From: Xenorhabdus vietnamensis
GTDB taxonomy: Bacteria; Pseudomonadota; Gammaproteobacteria; Enterobacterales; Enterobacteriaceae
Assembly (NCBI RefSeq): GCF_002127535.1
Contig: NZ_MUBJ01000002.1
Coordinates: forward strand, 350,484 to 410,291
DNA: 59,808 nt
Reading direction: 5' to 3'
The notes below the pieces were generated by a model. It did not search any database. It was not told the origin of the DNA and was given only the letters and a program-made list of their open reading frames with translations. Every line of letters starts with the position of its first letter. Position 1 is the first letter of the stretch. A program made the position numbers and the translations under genes. Below are positions 18,634 to 28,936 of this stretch, in pieces.

Positions 18634-20094
18634 ATGGTCAAAAAAAACCAATTACTGATTGTTGGGCATCTTTGTAGTTTTCTGGTGCTCCTTTACAGCC
18701 TCTCAATGTTGCTGCCTATTTTTGTAGCTTTGTTTTATAAAGAAAAAAGTGTTTTTGCTTTTTTTGATACATTTATCATCGGATTGGTTACGGGAGGCAT
18801 TGGTTGGTATTTTACCCGTCAAACTAAGGCACAGCCCAGTACTCAGGATGGATTTCTTATCATTGTACTATTCTGGTTGCTATTCTCGTTGCTCAGTGCT
18901 TTACCTTTTATATTTGATACAAATTTAAACATTAATTTGGTAGATGCGATGTTTGAAGGAGTGTCAGGTATCACGACGACAGGGGCCACAGTACTCAATA
19001 ATGTTTCAGGTTTGCCTAAATCCGTGCTTTATTATCGTGCTCAGCTCAATTTTGTTGGTGGATTGGGTATCGTCGTCCTTGCTGTTGCTATTTTGCCTTT
19101 ACTGGGAATTGGTGGGGCCAAGCTTTATCAATCTGAAATGCCCGGACCCTTCAAAGAAGAACGATTGACTCCACGTCTTGCAGACAGTGCCAAAAGTCTG
19201 TGGATAGTCTACTTGTTGCTGGGAGCACTATGCTCAATCAGTTTTTGGGTCGCAGGAATGTCGTGGTTTGATGCTCTCTGTCATGGGATTTCAACCGTTT
19301 CCTTGGGGGGATTTTCTACTCATAATAATAGTCTGGGTTACTACAATAGCTCTGCCATTGAAATGGTAGGAGGAATTTTTTCGATACTGTCGGCAGTTAA
19401 CTTTACACTCTATTTTGTTGCACTGACACGCTGGAGTTTAAAACCACTGCTAAAAAATGCTGAACTGCGATTTTTTTTATTGGTATTGACCGCGATAATT
19501 ATCATTATCTGGTTAGAATTATACCGTTCGGGAAGGTATGACATAAAAGATGCGTTTGTTCACAGCTTTTTCATGACCAGTTCAATGATGACTGATAACG
19601 GCCTGGCGGCCTCTGATTATGCTCAATGGCCTCCCCATACGATTTTACTGTTGCTGGCCGCGAGTTTTTTTGGTGGTTGTGTAGGATCAACTTGTGGAGG
19701 CATTAAAGCCCTCCGTGTCATGATACTGGCAAAACAGAGCATCAGTGAAATTAACCAGCTCATTCATCCAAATGCCATCTCAACGATCAAAATTGGTAAA
19801 TCTGTAGTTCAGGAAAGAGTACTGCGCTCTGTCTGGGGATTTTTCTTTCTCTATGTTTTTTTCAGTTGTTTCTTTATTTGGGTCTTAAACTTGCTTGGTT
19901 ATAATTTGGTAACTTCATTTGCTACCGTTGCTGCTTGTATCAATAACATGGGGATAGGATACGGTGACACAGCACAAGACTTTGGTAATCTTAAACCTAT
20001 AGCAAAATGGGTGATGTGTGCCGCCATGTTATTGGGGCGACTGGAAATTTACCCAATACTTATTTTGTGCTCAAAAGCATTTTGGCGCTTTTGA
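18634..20094 (+). CDS. TrkH/TrkG-family potassium uptake protein
   Basis: The 486-residue membrane protein aligns over its whole length with the channel-like subunit of the Trk system, which works with cytoplasmic TrkA. Pore loops 1, 2 and 4 are clear: GITTTGATV, SLGGFSTHN and NNMGIGYGD; the conserved GGCVGSTCGGIK also appears. Loop 3 reads MTDNGLA instead of the usual T-x-GF-T type. It lies away from the usual trkH neighbourhood, so it is probably a second paralogue of TrkG type. It is one of two plus-strand genes between lipB and ybeD. Confidence 0.88.
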   Translation: MVKKNQLLIVGHLCSFLVLLYSLSMLLPIFVALFYKEKSVFAFFDTFIIGLVTGGIGWYFTRQTKAQPSTQDGFLIIVLFWLLFSLLSALPFIFDTNLNINLVDAMFEGVSGITTTGATVLNNVSGLPKSVLYYRAQLNFVGGLGIVVLAVAILPLLGIGGAKLYQSEMPGPFKEERLTPRLADSAKSLWIVYLLLGALCSISFWVAGMSWFDALCHGISTVSLGGFSTHNNSLGYYNSSAIEMVGGIFSILSAVNFTLYFVALTRWSLKPLLKNAELRFFLLVLTAIIIIIWLELYRSGRYDIKDAFVHSFFMTSSMMTDNGLAASDYAQWPPHTILLLLAASFFGGCVGSTCGGIKALRVMILAKQSISEINQLIHPNAISTIKIGKSVVQERVLRSVWGFFFLYVFFSCFFIWVLNLLGYNLVTSFATVAACINNMGIGYGDTAQDFGNLKPIAKWVMCAAMLLGRLEIYPILILCSKAFWRF

Positions 20095-20285
20095 ATGAGT
20101 AGCGCATAAAAATATAATAAAATCAGAATGTAAGAGAATAAAAATAGATGGTTGGATATGTTTTTTTAGAACGAAGCGAGATGATTTAATCCGAATGTTC
20201 GGCGGTGTGGTACCGGGATTTCAGTTTTGACTATTCTGTGCATTCTTACAAAGTCTTTTTGGCATAAAGTGCCATTACCACCATT

Positions 20286-20304
20286 AATGATAATAATTAT
20301 CATT
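20286..20304. promoter_or_regulatory. Fur box upstream of the siderophore-interacting protein gene
   Basis: The 15 bases TGATAATAATTATCA at 20288-20302 match the 7-1-7 Fur site TGATAATNATTATCA perfectly, and the palindrome extends to 19 bases. It lies 12 bases before the proposed -35 element and 90 bases before the start codon, as expected for iron repression by Fur, whose gene is also in this window. Confidence 0.85.
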
Positions 20305-20316
20305 ATTATATTGATT

Positions 20317-20344
20317 TTGATTATTGTTTGATCTAGCGTATAAA
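20317..20344 (+). promoter_or_regulatory. Likely sigma-70 promoter of the siderophore-interacting protein gene
   Basis: TTGATT at 20317 and TATAAA at 20339 are separated by 16 bases. The Fur box lies directly upstream. The leader to the ATG is about 45 bases and AT-rich. Confidence 0.5.
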
Positions 20345-20393
20345 ATATATTATCAATAAAGAGAATAACAAAACTGTTTGTTAATATAATATT

Positions 20394-21317
20394 ATGTCTT
20401 CAACTTACTCTATTTTTAACTTGTTCTTGAAAGAACGAATCACTATATCACCATCTATATTGCGTTGTGTTTTTGAAGGTTCTGAGGTGCATAAAATGCG
20501 ACGATATGCACCGGATCAACGTATAAAGTTACTATTTCCCCTGAAAAATAACCCTTCACTACAGGTAAAAGAGGGGGAAGAGTGGCACAGTAATTACATG
20601 TCGATTCCCAAAGAAGAGCGTCCTTTAATGAGAACTTATACATTAAGAGCGCTACGCATTGAAAATAATGAGATGGATGTCGAGTTTGTTTTACATGGTA
20701 AAAATACCCCGGTATCTAATTGGTTGGAGCAATCTAACCCCGGAGCTTTTTTACAGATTGTTGCCCCGAAAATTGATTCTAATGATAGCCCAATAAATGG
20801 GGCTGAGGGCTGTGAATGGAAACCACCGGCACAAGTTCGTCAGGTGTTGTTGATTGCTGATGAAACGGCATTGCCAGCAGCATTGGGTATTCTGGAAGAA
20901 TTATCAGTATGTGACAATCCTCCCAATATACAGGCATTCTTTGAAGTGCCAAAGCAAGAGGATTGTATTAATACAGAGCAATTTAAATTTGCTAATGTCT
21001 TCTGGTTGCCCCGTGATGTTAAAGAAAGGTATGTATATGGTGAACGTCTATTAGAAGCTGTACGTGAACACGTTATTCTACCAGCATCAGCGTTTATTGA
21101 AGAACAATTCCTAGCTGAAACTACTTCACCAGATGGTACATTATGGGAAAGAGCTGAAAATGGAAATCAGGCTAACCATTTTTATGCCTGGGTTGCAGCT
21201 GAATCATCTGCTGTAAAAAATTTACGCCGTTATTTGCTTCAAGAACGTCATTTAGATCGAACATTAATTAATTTTATGGCGTATTGGGCCAAATCCCCGA
21301 GAGATAGTCATTCCTGA
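20394..21317 (+). CDS. Siderophore-interacting protein (ViuB/YqjH-type ferric-siderophore reductase)
   Basis: Proteins of this family use NADPH or NADH and FAD to reduce ferric siderophores in the cytoplasm and free the iron. The 307-residue protein has an N-terminal FAD-binding barrel with MRTYTLRALR and GAFLQIVAP, and a SIP domain with the family's IADETALPAALGILEEL. Its C-terminal segment, YAWVAAESSAVKNLRRYLL followed by FMAYW, is typical although Ala replaces the usual Gly before YW. A consensus Fur box precedes it. No siderophore synthesis or transport gene is adjacent, so its substrate is unknown. Confidence 0.9.
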   Translation: MSSTYSIFNLFLKERITISPSILRCVFEGSEVHKMRRYAPDQRIKLLFPLKNNPSLQVKEGEEWHSNYMSIPKEERPLMRTYTLRALRIENNEMDVEFVLHGKNTPVSNWLEQSNPGAFLQIVAPKIDSNDSPINGAEGCEWKPPAQVRQVLLIADETALPAALGILEELSVCDNPPNIQAFFEVPKQEDCINTEQFKFANVFWLPRDVKERYVYGERLLEAVREHVILPASAFIEEQFLAETTSPDGTLWERAENGNQANHFYAWVAAESSAVKNLRRYLLQERHLDRTLINFMAYWAKSPRDSHS

Positions 21318-21420
21318 AGTACCTCAAGGATAAATGTTATCATGTGTTGCTACCTGTCTGATCGACAGCAACACATTAGCCCAATTGCATAACTTTGGTG
21401 CGATTAATACGATTGATTAA

Positions 21421-21684
21421 TTACAATACAACGCGTACCAGTTCCAACGCCCCTAGTTCCTCATACAGAGTTTCAACTTGTTCAATATGCGTTGCATTGA
21501 TGGTAATGGAAACAGAGTGGTAATTACCTTTACTGCTTGGTTTAACGACAGGAGAATAATCGCCCGGGGCATGGCGCTGAACTACTTCAACAACTTGATT
21601 CACTAGCTCAGGTTGGGCCAACCCCATCACTTTATAGGTGAATGAGCAAGGGAATTCAAGCAGTTCATTTAATTTGGTTTTCAT
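21421..21684 (-). CDS. ybeD: YbeD, DUF493 ACT-like small protein
   Basis: This is an 87-residue cytoplasmic protein with the family start [21 protein letters not shown] and the segment [18 protein letters not shown]. coli YbeD is also 87 residues. The fold resembles regulatory ACT domains. Its role is unknown, though its usual place between dacA and lipB is conserved in enterobacteria. Here its link to lipB is broken by the trk and siderophore genes. Confidence 0.95.
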   Translation of the reverse strand: MKTKLNELLEFPCSFTYKVMGLAQPELVNQVVEVVQRHAPGDYSPVVKPSSKGNYHSVSITINATHIEQVETLYEELGALELVRVVL

Positions 21685-21704
21685 AGGCGCTCCTAAAATA
21701 TATT

Positions 21705-21736
21705 TGCCACGGCATCATGACTGATTTGCCGTGGCA
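21705..21736 (-). terminator. Hairpin between dacA and ybeD
   Basis: TGCCACGGCA and TGCCGTGGCA form a perfect ten-pair stem around a 12-base loop, 59 bases after the dacA stop. Only a weak T-rich tract follows, so termination may be partial. Confidence 0.5.
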
Positions 21737-21794
21737 TGATAATTTTCTAACGATATTTAATTAATATAAGACTCAATATCTGGCTTTCAAGAAA

Positions 21795-23018
21795 TTAACC
21801 GAACCAGTGATGGAACATCAGTCGGATATAGTCGATTATGCGGCTGAAGAAGCCACCTTCTTTTACTTCGTGCATGACAACCAATGGGCGTTGTTCAATG
21901 GTTTTTCCATCAAGCTGGAAGTTGATAGTACCAACAACTTGGTTTTTAGCGAGTGGTGCATGCAGTTCGGTATTGTTCAATACATAGCTGGCTTTCAGGT
22001 CTTTCAAACGGCCACGGGGGATCGTTAGGTAAACATTTTTGTCAACGCCCAGTTGGACTTTATCAGTATCACCAAACCAAATTGGTTCTGATGCAAATTC
22101 TTTACCGACTTGCAGGGGTGAGACTGTTTCGAAGAAACGGAATCCCCATGTCAGTAATTTTTTGCTGTCAGTTTCACGTCCCTTAAAGGTTGGGCTTCCC
22201 ATCACAGCAGAAATCAGGCGCATATTGCCTTCAGTGGCGGAAGCAACAAGGTTGTACCCTGCACCGTTAGTGTGGCCTGTTTTAATGCCGTCAACATTCA
22301 GGCTATTATCCCATAGCAAGCCATTGCGGTTAGGTTGGCGAATATTGTTATAAGTAAAATCTTTTTCTTTGTAGATAGAATATTCATCCGGCACATCGCG
22401 GATTAGGGACTGACCAATTAATGCCATATCACGGGCAGAGCTGTATTGGCCGTGGGCGTCGAGGCCATGAACAGTTTGGAAATGTGTATTTTTCAGCCCT
22501 AAATTTTGCACATATTGATTCATCAAGCTGACAAATGCATCTTGGCTGCCTGCCACGTAGTCTGCCATGGCGACACAGGCATCATTGCCAGATTGCAAAT
22601 TGATACCACGGGAGAGCATGGCAACAGAAACTTGGTCGCCAGGTTTTAAAAACATTAAGGATGAGCCTTTAAATATCGGATTACCCGTTGCCCAAGCATC
22701 TTTACCTACGGTAACAATATCATTCGGGCCGATTTTTCCTGATTTAATGGCCTGTCCAATGACGTAGCTGGTCATCATTTTGGTCAAACTTGCGGGATCG
22801 CGGCGGATATCCGCATTCTTTTCAGCTAGTACCTTTCCTGAATTGTAATCAATCAGAATGTAGGCTTCTGAATCCAGTTCTGGTACACCGGGGATCATGG
22901 TTTTGAAATTATCATCCGCATTGGCGAATGTGGAAACGCTGGCGGCCAGAGCAATGCCTAAGGTGGTATTTTTAATAAAACGGGAAGTGACTATGTATTT
23001 AGTAACTATGTATTTCAT
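21795..23018 (-). CDS. dacA: D-alanyl-D-alanine carboxypeptidase PBP5
   Basis: PBP5 trims the terminal D-Ala from peptidoglycan pentapeptides in the periplasm and helps keep the rod shape. The 407-residue protein has a signal peptide ending near AANA/DD. The penicillin-binding motifs are SLTK in [14 protein letters not shown] in [14 protein letters not shown], and KTG in [11 protein letters not shown]. The C-terminal amphipathic anchor [12 protein letters not shown] matches E. coli almost exactly. The N-terminus repeats YIVT, with in-frame alternatives a few codons in. A hairpin of 11 pairs separates it from rlpA upstream. Confidence 0.96.
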   Translation of the reverse strand: MKYIVTKYIVTSRFIKNTTLGIALAASVSTFANADDNFKTMIPGVPELDSEAYILIDYNSGKVLAEKNADIRRDPASLTKMMTSYVIGQAIKSGKIGPNDIVTVGKDAWATGNPIFKGSSLMFLKPGDQVSVAMLSRGINLQSGNDACVAMADYVAGSQDAFVSLMNQYVQNLGLKNTHFQTVHGLDAHGQYSSARDMALIGQSLIRDVPDEYSIYKEKDFTYNNIRQPNRNGLLWDNSLNVDGIKTGHTNGAGYNLVASATEGNMRLISAVMGSPTFKGRETDSKKLLTWGFRFFETVSPLQVGKEFASEPIWFGDTDKVQLGVDKNVYLTIPRGRLKDLKASYVLNNTELHAPLAKNQVVGTINFQLDGKTIEQRPLVVMHEVKEGGFFSRIIDYIRLMFHHWFG

Positions 23019-23160
23019 GATTGATTAAATAACATCCGTGAGAGAGGGATTGATAATAAATGACATAATAACAAATGCAAAAAACGCTGACATTAAACAA
23101 AATTGAATGGATTGACGGTTTACACTTTTTTACCCGACTTTTGTTCACTGTAGATTTTAT

Positions 23161-23203
23161 CTGCCTGCTGATATTGATGCATATCATTACTGTCAGCAGG
23201 CAG
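23161..23203 (-). terminator. Hairpin between rlpA and dacA
   Basis: CTGCCTGCTGA and TCAGCAGGCAG form a perfect 11-pair stem around a 21-base loop, 48 bases after the rlpA stop. No T run follows, so it may act as an RNA end-protecting or weak terminator structure. Confidence 0.45.
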
Positions 23204-23251
23204 TGATACCATTTATCGCAATTGGATTTCATGAATCAGCGGGCAATAATA

Positions 23252-24214
23252 TTATGAAGCAACAATAAAAGAGGATTGGTGCATCTGATCCGTTAATTTT
23301 TTCTGTAGTTCCACAGCTTGCTGGTGGCTATTGAATGGCCCCAATTGGACGCGATAGACGTTACCAAATTGGACGATACGTCCTTGCACGTTAAAACGCT
23401 GGCTCAAAGATTGTTGCCAGTCTTTGGCTTTTTGTTCTGTGCTGACGGCTCCTACTTGCACCATATAACTGTTTGTTGATTCAGGAGCAGGTGATGTAGC
23501 TGCCGAAACTGGTGCGACAGGCTGGTTCGTTGTATTTCCAGAAAGACTTTGTTCAGTTGATGGTTGTTTCACTGTGTTTTCGTCAGCAGAATTTCCTACT
23601 GCAGAAGGAGAAAGAGGTGATTGTGAACCAATATTGGGTCTATCAGGTAAAGCAAAGCTCTGTTTAACTATCGTTGAGCCTACTACTCCCAAACCGGAAA
23701 GTGAGCCATCAGATGAAATCAAAATACCATCCAATTTCACTTTGCTTTGTGGCATCAAATTGAGTCGTTCAGCTGCCGCATTGGATAATTCGATGATTTT
23801 TCCTGGTTTATTATAAGGGCCTCGATCATTGATTCTAACAATCATCATGCGACCATTACTTAAATTAGTAACACGCAAATAACTTGGAATAGGTAACGTC
23901 GGGTGTGCTGCTGTTAAAGCATAAGGACTGGCGCGTTCACCTATTGCTGTCAATTTTCCATTGGATTCTTCACCAAACCAACTGGCATAACCTGTTTGGG
24001 TAAAGTGAGAAGGATCTTGCACTATATGATATGTTTGCCCATCCCGCTGATAATCTCGATTCGCACTTGGATGATAAGGCTCATATTGAGGCTCTGCACC
24101 CAAAACATCACGAGTTGGAACTGGGGGAAGAGAAGATGTCTGATTGTTTCCTGTTGTGGTACAGCCTGATATCAGTACTGCTACGATGCTAAGTATAAGC
24201 CACTGTTGACGCAT
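23252..24214 (-). CDS. rlpA: Endolytic peptidoglycan transglycosylase RlpA (SPOR domain lipoprotein)
   Basis: RlpA is an outer-membrane lipoprotein that cleaves peptide-free (denuded) glycan strands at the septum in some bacteria. The signal peptide ends in the lipobox LISGC. A double-psi barrel domain follows (GYASWFGEESNGKLTAIGERA and the catalytic-site region RINDRGPYNKPGKIIELS), then a Ser/Pro/Thr-rich linker, and a SPOR domain at about 245-320 that binds denuded glycan. At 320 residues it is shorter than E. coli RlpA, mainly in the linker. It follows mrdB by 12 bases. Confidence 0.94.
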   Translation of the reverse strand: MRQQWLILSIVAVLISGCTTTGNNQTSSLPPVPTRDVLGAEPQYEPYHPSANRDYQRDGQTYHIVQDPSHFTQTGYASWFGEESNGKLTAIGERASPYALTAAHPTLPIPSYLRVTNLSNGRMMIVRINDRGPYNKPGKIIELSNAAAERLNLMPQSKVKLDGILISSDGSLSGLGVVGSTIVKQSFALPDRPNIGSQSPLSPSAVGNSADENTVKQPSTEQSLSGNTTNQPVAPVSAATSPAPESTNSYMVQVGAVSTEQKAKDWQQSLSQRFNVQGRIVQFGNVYRVQLGPFNSHQQAVELQKKLTDQMHQSSFIVAS

Positions 24215-24226
24215 GAAACTTCTTCC

Positions 24227-25351
24227 TCATAAACTTTTGGACAATAACTTACGATGCGTATGTATCGACATAATAATGCCGAATCCCGCCATTAAGACAA
24301 TTAGTGCTGAGCCCCCATAACTAATCAACGGCAGGGGAACACCGACTACTGGCAGGATGCCGCTCACCATGCCGATATTTACAAAGACATAAACAAATAA
24401 AATCAGTATCAACCCTCCGACCATTACCCGGCCAAAGGTATTTTGCGCTTTGGTCGCAATAAACAAACCACGCATAATAACCAGCAAGTAGAGTCCGAGC
24501 AAAATAAGAACGCCTATCATCCCTAATTCTTCAGCCAGAACGGCGAAAATAAAGTCGGTATGTCGCTCCGGCAGGAATTCTAATTGTGATTGAGTACCTT
24601 GTAGCCAGCCTTTTCCGGGCAGACCTCCTGAGCCAATGGCAATTTTGGACTGAATAATATGGTAGCCTTTACCCAACGGATCACTTTCTGGATCTAATAG
24701 CATCATAACGCGAGCACGTTGGTAGTCGTGCATCAGGAAAAACCACAATATTGGAATGAAACAGGCAAGTAACAGCACGGCAATGCCAATTAACTTCCAA
24801 TTCATTCCTGCCAAAAATAGGATGAATAACCCAGAAGCGGCAACCAGAATAGATGTTCCTAAGTCGGGTTGTGCTGCTACCAGTAGAGTAGGGACAAAGA
24901 TCAAAACGAGTGCAATGCCAGTATTTTTCAGTGAAGGTGGACAGAGATCCCGATTCATAAAACGAGCCACCATCAAAGGAACAGCAATTTTGGCAATTTC
25001 TGATGGCTGGAAACGTACAATGCCCAAGTCTAGCCAGCGTTGTGCACCTTTACTAATTTGCCCAAAGACATCAACGAGAATAAGCAGAATAACACAGCCA
25101 ACATAGAGATAAGGTGCCCAATTTTCATATATGCGGGGAGGAACTTGGGCCAAGATGCACATCACTATAAGGCCCATGATAACCTGTCCGACTTTACGTT
25201 CCATCATATCAACATCTTTCCCACTGGCGCTCCACATAATGAAAAGACTGTAGGCCAGTAATGCCAAAATGCCCAGCAGTAAGGGAATATCTATATGTAG
25301 TCGGGCCCAGAAAGAAGCCTTGTTTTGTGAATCTGTCATGACTTTATTCAA
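24227..25351 (-). CDS. mrdB: Peptidoglycan glycosyltransferase RodA (MrdB)
   Basis: RodA polymerises lipid II in the elongation complex with PBP2. The 374-residue SEDS protein has about ten membrane segments and the family motifs [54 protein letters not shown] and [13 protein letters not shown]. The frame begins at 25351, overlapping the end of mrdA by four bases. An ATG at 25339 (MTDSQNK) corresponds to the E. coli start and is an alternative. Confidence 0.96.
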   Translation of the reverse strand: MNKVMTDSQNKASFWARLHIDIPLLLGILALLAYSLFIMWSASGKDVDMMERKVGQVIMGLIVMCILAQVPPRIYENWAPYLYVGCVILLILVDVFGQISKGAQRWLDLGIVRFQPSEIAKIAVPLMVARFMNRDLCPPSLKNTGIALVLIFVPTLLVAAQPDLGTSILVAASGLFILFLAGMNWKLIGIAVLLLACFIPILWFFLMHDYQRARVMMLLDPESDPLGKGYHIIQSKIAIGSGGLPGKGWLQGTQSQLEFLPERHTDFIFAVLAEELGMIGVLILLGLYLLVIMRGLFIATKAQNTFGRVMVGGLILILFVYVFVNIGMVSGILPVVGVPLPLISYGGSALIVLMAGFGIIMSIHTHRKLLSKSL

Positions 25352-27279
25352 TTAGCATGTGTCCTGATAGCTTGTGATTGGATCGTGTTTGCTCCTGTTG
25401 CCGCAGGAGGAGCTTTTTGGTTATCCCTGAGTAAAATATGATCCAAAATTTGACGAACGATATTACCGACAGACGGCCCGGAGCCACCATTTTCAAGAAT
25501 GATAGAAACGGCAACTGTCGGGTTGTCATAAGGTGCAAAAGCAATCATCAGTTTATGGTCACGCAAGTGCTCAGCAAGTTTGTTTGCATTATAGGTTTCA
25601 TAGCTGAAAACCTGAGCAGTGCCGGATTTAACGGCTGCTTTATACGGTGCATTGGCAAAGGACTTGCGAGCTGTGCCATTTGGAGCATTGGCTACGCCAT
25701 ACATACCATCTTTAGCAATTTCCCAATACCCGGAATGAATATCTCCGATAGGTTCACTGACCGGAGGATGGTAAGGTTGCATTTCGCCATTTACGCGAGT
25801 ATTTAGCAAGAAATGAGGCGTTTTTACCTCGCCATCATTGATTAAGATCATTAGGGCTTTTACCATCTGCATGGGAGTTGCAGTCCAGTATCCCTGACCT
25901 ATACCAACGGAAATCGTATCGCCTTGATACCAAGGTTTTTTATATCGTTTGAATTTCCACTCTCGGGTGGGCATATTGCCGGGGTTTTCTTCTTTTAAAT
26001 CAATGCCGGTAAATTGACCATAGCCAAATTTAGTCATCCATTCAGACAGTCTGTCAATACCCATATCATAGGCAACCTGATAGAAGAAAGTATCCGCTGA
26101 TTCGACAATCGACTTATGTACATTCAGCTTACCATGTCCCATGCGTTTCCAGTCACGGTAACGTTGTTCTGAACCCGGCAGTTGCCACCAACCAGGATCA
26201 TGCGTCGTGGTGTTCTCTGTAATAACATTACTACTGAGGGCTGCAACGGCAACAAAAGGTTTCACCGTAGATGCCGGTGGGTAAGCACCTTGTGTGGCCC
26301 GATTAATTAATGGACGATTTGGATCGTCGAGCAGGGATTTATAGTCTTTGCCCGAAATACCATTGACAAACAGGTTCGAATCGTAGCTTGGGTTGGATAC
26401 CATAGCTAAAATCTCCCCGGTACGGGGATCGGTAACAACAACGCCAGCTCGGCTGGTCGTCAGTATTTTTTCAATAAATATTTGCAGTTCTAAATCGATT
26501 GACAGGTAAATATCTTTTCCAGCCTGTGGTGGGTGTTCGTTCAGCCGTCGGAGAACTTTACCTCGGTTATTGACTTCGACTTCTTCAAACCCCGGTTTGC
26601 CATGCAGGATGGATTCATAATAACGTTCAATACCCAATTTCCCGATATCATTAGTGGCTTTGTAGTTTGAAAGAATCCCTTCTTTTTCTAATCTTTCTAG
26701 ATCCTTGTCATTGATTTTAGCAACGTAGCCTATCACGTGGGTGAGGGCGGACTGATAAGGATAATAGCGACGTTGGTAACTTTTGATTTCCAGCCCTGTA
26801 AAGCGATATTGATTGATGGAAAACCGAGCAACCTGAATCGGGGTCAGTGAGGTTTTTAAAGGAACAGGGCTAAAACGACGTACGCGTTGACGTTCTTTTT
26901 TGAAAGTCTCAATGTCTTCATCAGTGAGCCCTATAATAGAGCGTAACTCATTTAATGTCTTATCAAGGTCAGTAACTTTTTGTGGCACAATTTCTAACTG
27001 ATAAAAGGTTTGGTTAATTGCTAGTGGTGTGCCGTGGCGGTCATAAATGATGCCCCGGCTTGGGGCAATGGAAACAACTTTAATACGATTGCCATTTGAC
27101 CGGGTTTGGTAATCTTCGTAGCGCGTGATCTGGAGATTATAGAGATTGGCAATTAAGATGCCTGTTAAAATAATAATGCCTATAAACGCCACTAGTGCAC
27201 GGCGTATGAATAAGGCCGATTCAGCAGAGTGATCGCGAAAAGGGGTTCTCTTATTCTTCATCCCATTGCCAGAATTCAC
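25348..27279 (-). CDS. mrdA: Penicillin-binding protein 2, elongation transpeptidase
   Basis: PBP2 cross-links peptidoglycan during cell elongation together with RodA. The 643-residue protein has one N-terminal membrane anchor ([20 protein letters not shown]), a PBP dimerisation domain, and a transpeptidase domain with the nucleophile in ASTVKPFVA (Ser near 337), [10 protein letters not shown] and KSGTAQVF. E. coli has 633 residues. The listed start is a GTG; an ATG at 27261 (MKNKRTPF) is possible. It follows rlmH by 18 bases. Confidence 0.96.
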   Translation of the reverse strand: MNSGNGMKNKRTPFRDHSAESALFIRRALVAFIGIIILTGILIANLYNLQITRYEDYQTRSNGNRIKVVSIAPSRGIIYDRHGTPLAINQTFYQLEIVPQKVTDLDKTLNELRSIIGLTDEDIETFKKERQRVRRFSPVPLKTSLTPIQVARFSINQYRFTGLEIKSYQRRYYPYQSALTHVIGYVAKINDKDLERLEKEGILSNYKATNDIGKLGIERYYESILHGKPGFEEVEVNNRGKVLRRLNEHPPQAGKDIYLSIDLELQIFIEKILTTSRAGVVVTDPRTGEILAMVSNPSYDSNLFVNGISGKDYKSLLDDPNRPLINRATQGAYPPASTVKPFVAVAALSSNVITENTTTHDPGWWQLPGSEQRYRDWKRMGHGKLNVHKSIVESADTFFYQVAYDMGIDRLSEWMTKFGYGQFTGIDLKEENPGNMPTREWKFKRYKKPWYQGDTISVGIGQGYWTATPMQMVKALMILINDGEVKTPHFLLNTRVNGEMQPYHPPVSEPIGDIHSGYWEIAKDGMYGVANAPNGTARKSFANAPYKAAVKSGTAQVFSYETYNANKLAEHLRDHKLMIAFAPYDNPTVAVSIILENGGSGPSVGNIVRQILDHILLRDNQKAPPAATGANTIQSQAIRTHAN

Positions 27280-27297
27280 GGTGTTAGATTACCTAAT

Positions 27298-27774
27298 TTA
27301 TTCCCGATGATAAGGGTGGTTAGTCGTGATGCTCCACGCCCGATAAAGGCTCTCTGCTACCAGAACCCGGACAAGAGGATGTGGCATGGTTAAAGGAGAA
27401 AGTGACCAACTTTGTTCCGCTGCTGCTTTGCAGGCTGGGGCCAGACCTTCAGGACCGCCAATCAGCAGGCTGACATTTCTGCCATCCAGCTTCCAGCGTT
27501 CAAGCTGTTGTGCCAATTGTGGTGTATCCCAGCGAGAGCCTGGAATATCCAGTGTCACAATACGGTTACCTTTACCAACTGCGGCTAGCATCTGTTCGCC
27601 TTCTTTTTCCAGAATACGCTTGATGTCAGCATTTTTACCTCGTTTTCCCGCTGGAATTTCAGTGAGCTCAAACGGCATATCTTTGGGAAAACGGTTCAAA
27701 TAATCCATGAAGCCGGTCTGTACCCAGTCCGGCATTTTTGTTCCTACAGCGACCAATTGTAACTTCAAACTCAA
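27298..27774 (-). CDS. rlmH: 23S rRNA pseudouridine-1915 N3-methyltransferase RlmH
   Basis: RlmH methylates pseudouridine 1915 in helix 69 of 23S rRNA on whole 70S ribosomes, using S-adenosylmethionine. The 158-residue SPOUT protein has the cofactor-site sequences [17 protein letters not shown] and [25 protein letters not shown], the latter ending with NHPYHRE as in E. coli. The start overlaps the rsfS stop by four bases, so both are translated from one message. Confidence 0.96.
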   Translation of the reverse strand: MSLKLQLVAVGTKMPDWVQTGFMDYLNRFPKDMPFELTEIPAGKRGKNADIKRILEKEGEQMLAAVGKGNRIVTLDIPGSRWDTPQLAQQLERWKLDGRNVSLLIGGPEGLAPACKAAAEQSWSLSPLTMPHPLVRVLVAESLYRAWSITTNHPYHRE

Positions 27775-28097
27775 CTCCAGAGTTTTTCCAGTTCGTACAT
27801 ACGGCGGCTGTCTTCTTGCATAACATGAACCATGATTTCGCCGAGATCCACGACTATCCAGTCTGAAATGCCTTGTCCTTCAACGCCCAGAGGTATGATG
27901 CCTGCTTGACGACAGTCATCCACCAGATTATCAGCCACAGACATCAGGTGGCGGCTTGAGGTTCCGGTACAGATAACCATGCAGTCAGTAATGCTGGATT
28001 TTCCGCGAACATCAATAGAAACAATATCCTGTGCTTTGGAATCTTCAAGTTTATCAATAACAAATTGTTGTAGTTCTGTGCCTTGCAAAAGGATCAC
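27771..28097 (-). CDS. rsfS: Ribosome silencing factor RsfS
   Basis: RsfS binds ribosomal protein L14 and blocks subunit joining when nutrients are low. The 108-residue protein has the family segments [22 protein letters not shown] (broken around residue 35), [10 protein letters not shown], and [18 protein letters not shown]. It is the first gene of the rsfS-rlmH-mrdA-mrdB-rlpA chain, 95 bases after nadD. Confidence 0.95.
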   Translation of the reverse strand: MILLQGTELQQFVIDKLEDSKAQDIVSIDVRGKSSITDCMVICTGTSSRHLMSVADNLVDDCRQAGIIPLGVEGQGISDWIVVDLGEIMVHVMQEDSRRMYELEKLWS

Positions 28098-28192
28098 CTA
28101 TATTTCATAAAATTGGTTAAGTAGCGCAGAATAATAGCATGCCAATCTCTATAAAAGTAAGCGAGTTAGCTGTAAATAACTACATGATTTCG

Positions 28193-28936
28193 CTATTTCT
28201 TATATAGCCTTTGTGAATTGATGTAATTTTGTATCAATGAAGGGAGCAAATCATCACAGCTTATTCCTTGCTGGTGGCGTTGACGAATATCTGTTGCCGA
28301 AATGTTTAATAACGGAGTGGCTGCCAAGTAAATATAACCATGTGGTTTTTGGCTCAATGGGTATGGAGAACTAATTTGGTGTTTTTCAAGCCATCTCTGC
28401 ATTTCCGGGGCCGAAAGTTGATTCTGATAACCCGGACGAGAGCAAACCAGTAGGTGACAAATATCGAGTAACTCTTCCCATTTATACCATGTATGGATAG
28501 TTTGTAATGAATCCTGCCCAACAATGAAGGCTAATGGGTATTGCTCACCGATTTCCTGACGAAAGGATTTCAGGGTTTCTACTGTGTAAGATGGTGTTTG
28601 TCGCTCCAGTTCGCGGGTATCCACGGTAAACAGAGGGTTATCCTGTACAGCCAGACGCACCATTTCCAGCCGTTGGCGGGCGGTTGCTTCTGGTTGAGGA
28701 CGATGTGGGGGAACGTGATTAGGCAACAAGATAACCCGCTTGAGCCCAGCTAACTGAGCCAATGCTTCTACAGGACGTAAATGACCATAGTGGATAGGAT
28801 CGAATGTGCCACCAAAGATAGCTTGGATAACTGGAGAGCCCGCATTGGTTGCAGAGTCAATGTTATTTCTTGGATCAGTATTTTCTGAGTCAATATTGAG
28901 GTAGTCAATATTGGTTCGAGTAATAGAATCACGCAT
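28193..28936 (-). CDS. nadD: Nicotinate-nucleotide adenylyltransferase
   Basis: NadD joins nicotinate mononucleotide and ATP to form deamido-NAD. The core starts with [18 protein letters not shown], which contains the nucleotidyltransferase GxFDPxHxGH, and includes [34 protein letters not shown] and ISATDIRQR. The open frame gives 247 residues against 213 in E. coli. The extra 35 or so form an Asn/Asp/Ile-rich N-terminal tail, and no start codon lies between the tail and the core. The start overlaps holA by eight bases. Confidence 0.94.
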   Translation of the reverse strand: MRDSITRTNIDYLNIDSENTDPRNNIDSATNAGSPVIQAIFGGTFDPIHYGHLRPVEALAQLAGLKRVILLPNHVPPHRPQPEATARQRLEMVRLAVQDNPLFTVDTRELERQTPSYTVETLKSFRQEIGEQYPLAFIVGQDSLQTIHTWYKWEELLDICHLLVCSRPGYQNQLSAPEMQRWLEKHQISSPYPLSQKPHGYIYLAATPLLNISATDIRQRHQQGISCDDLLPSLIQNYINSQRLYKK

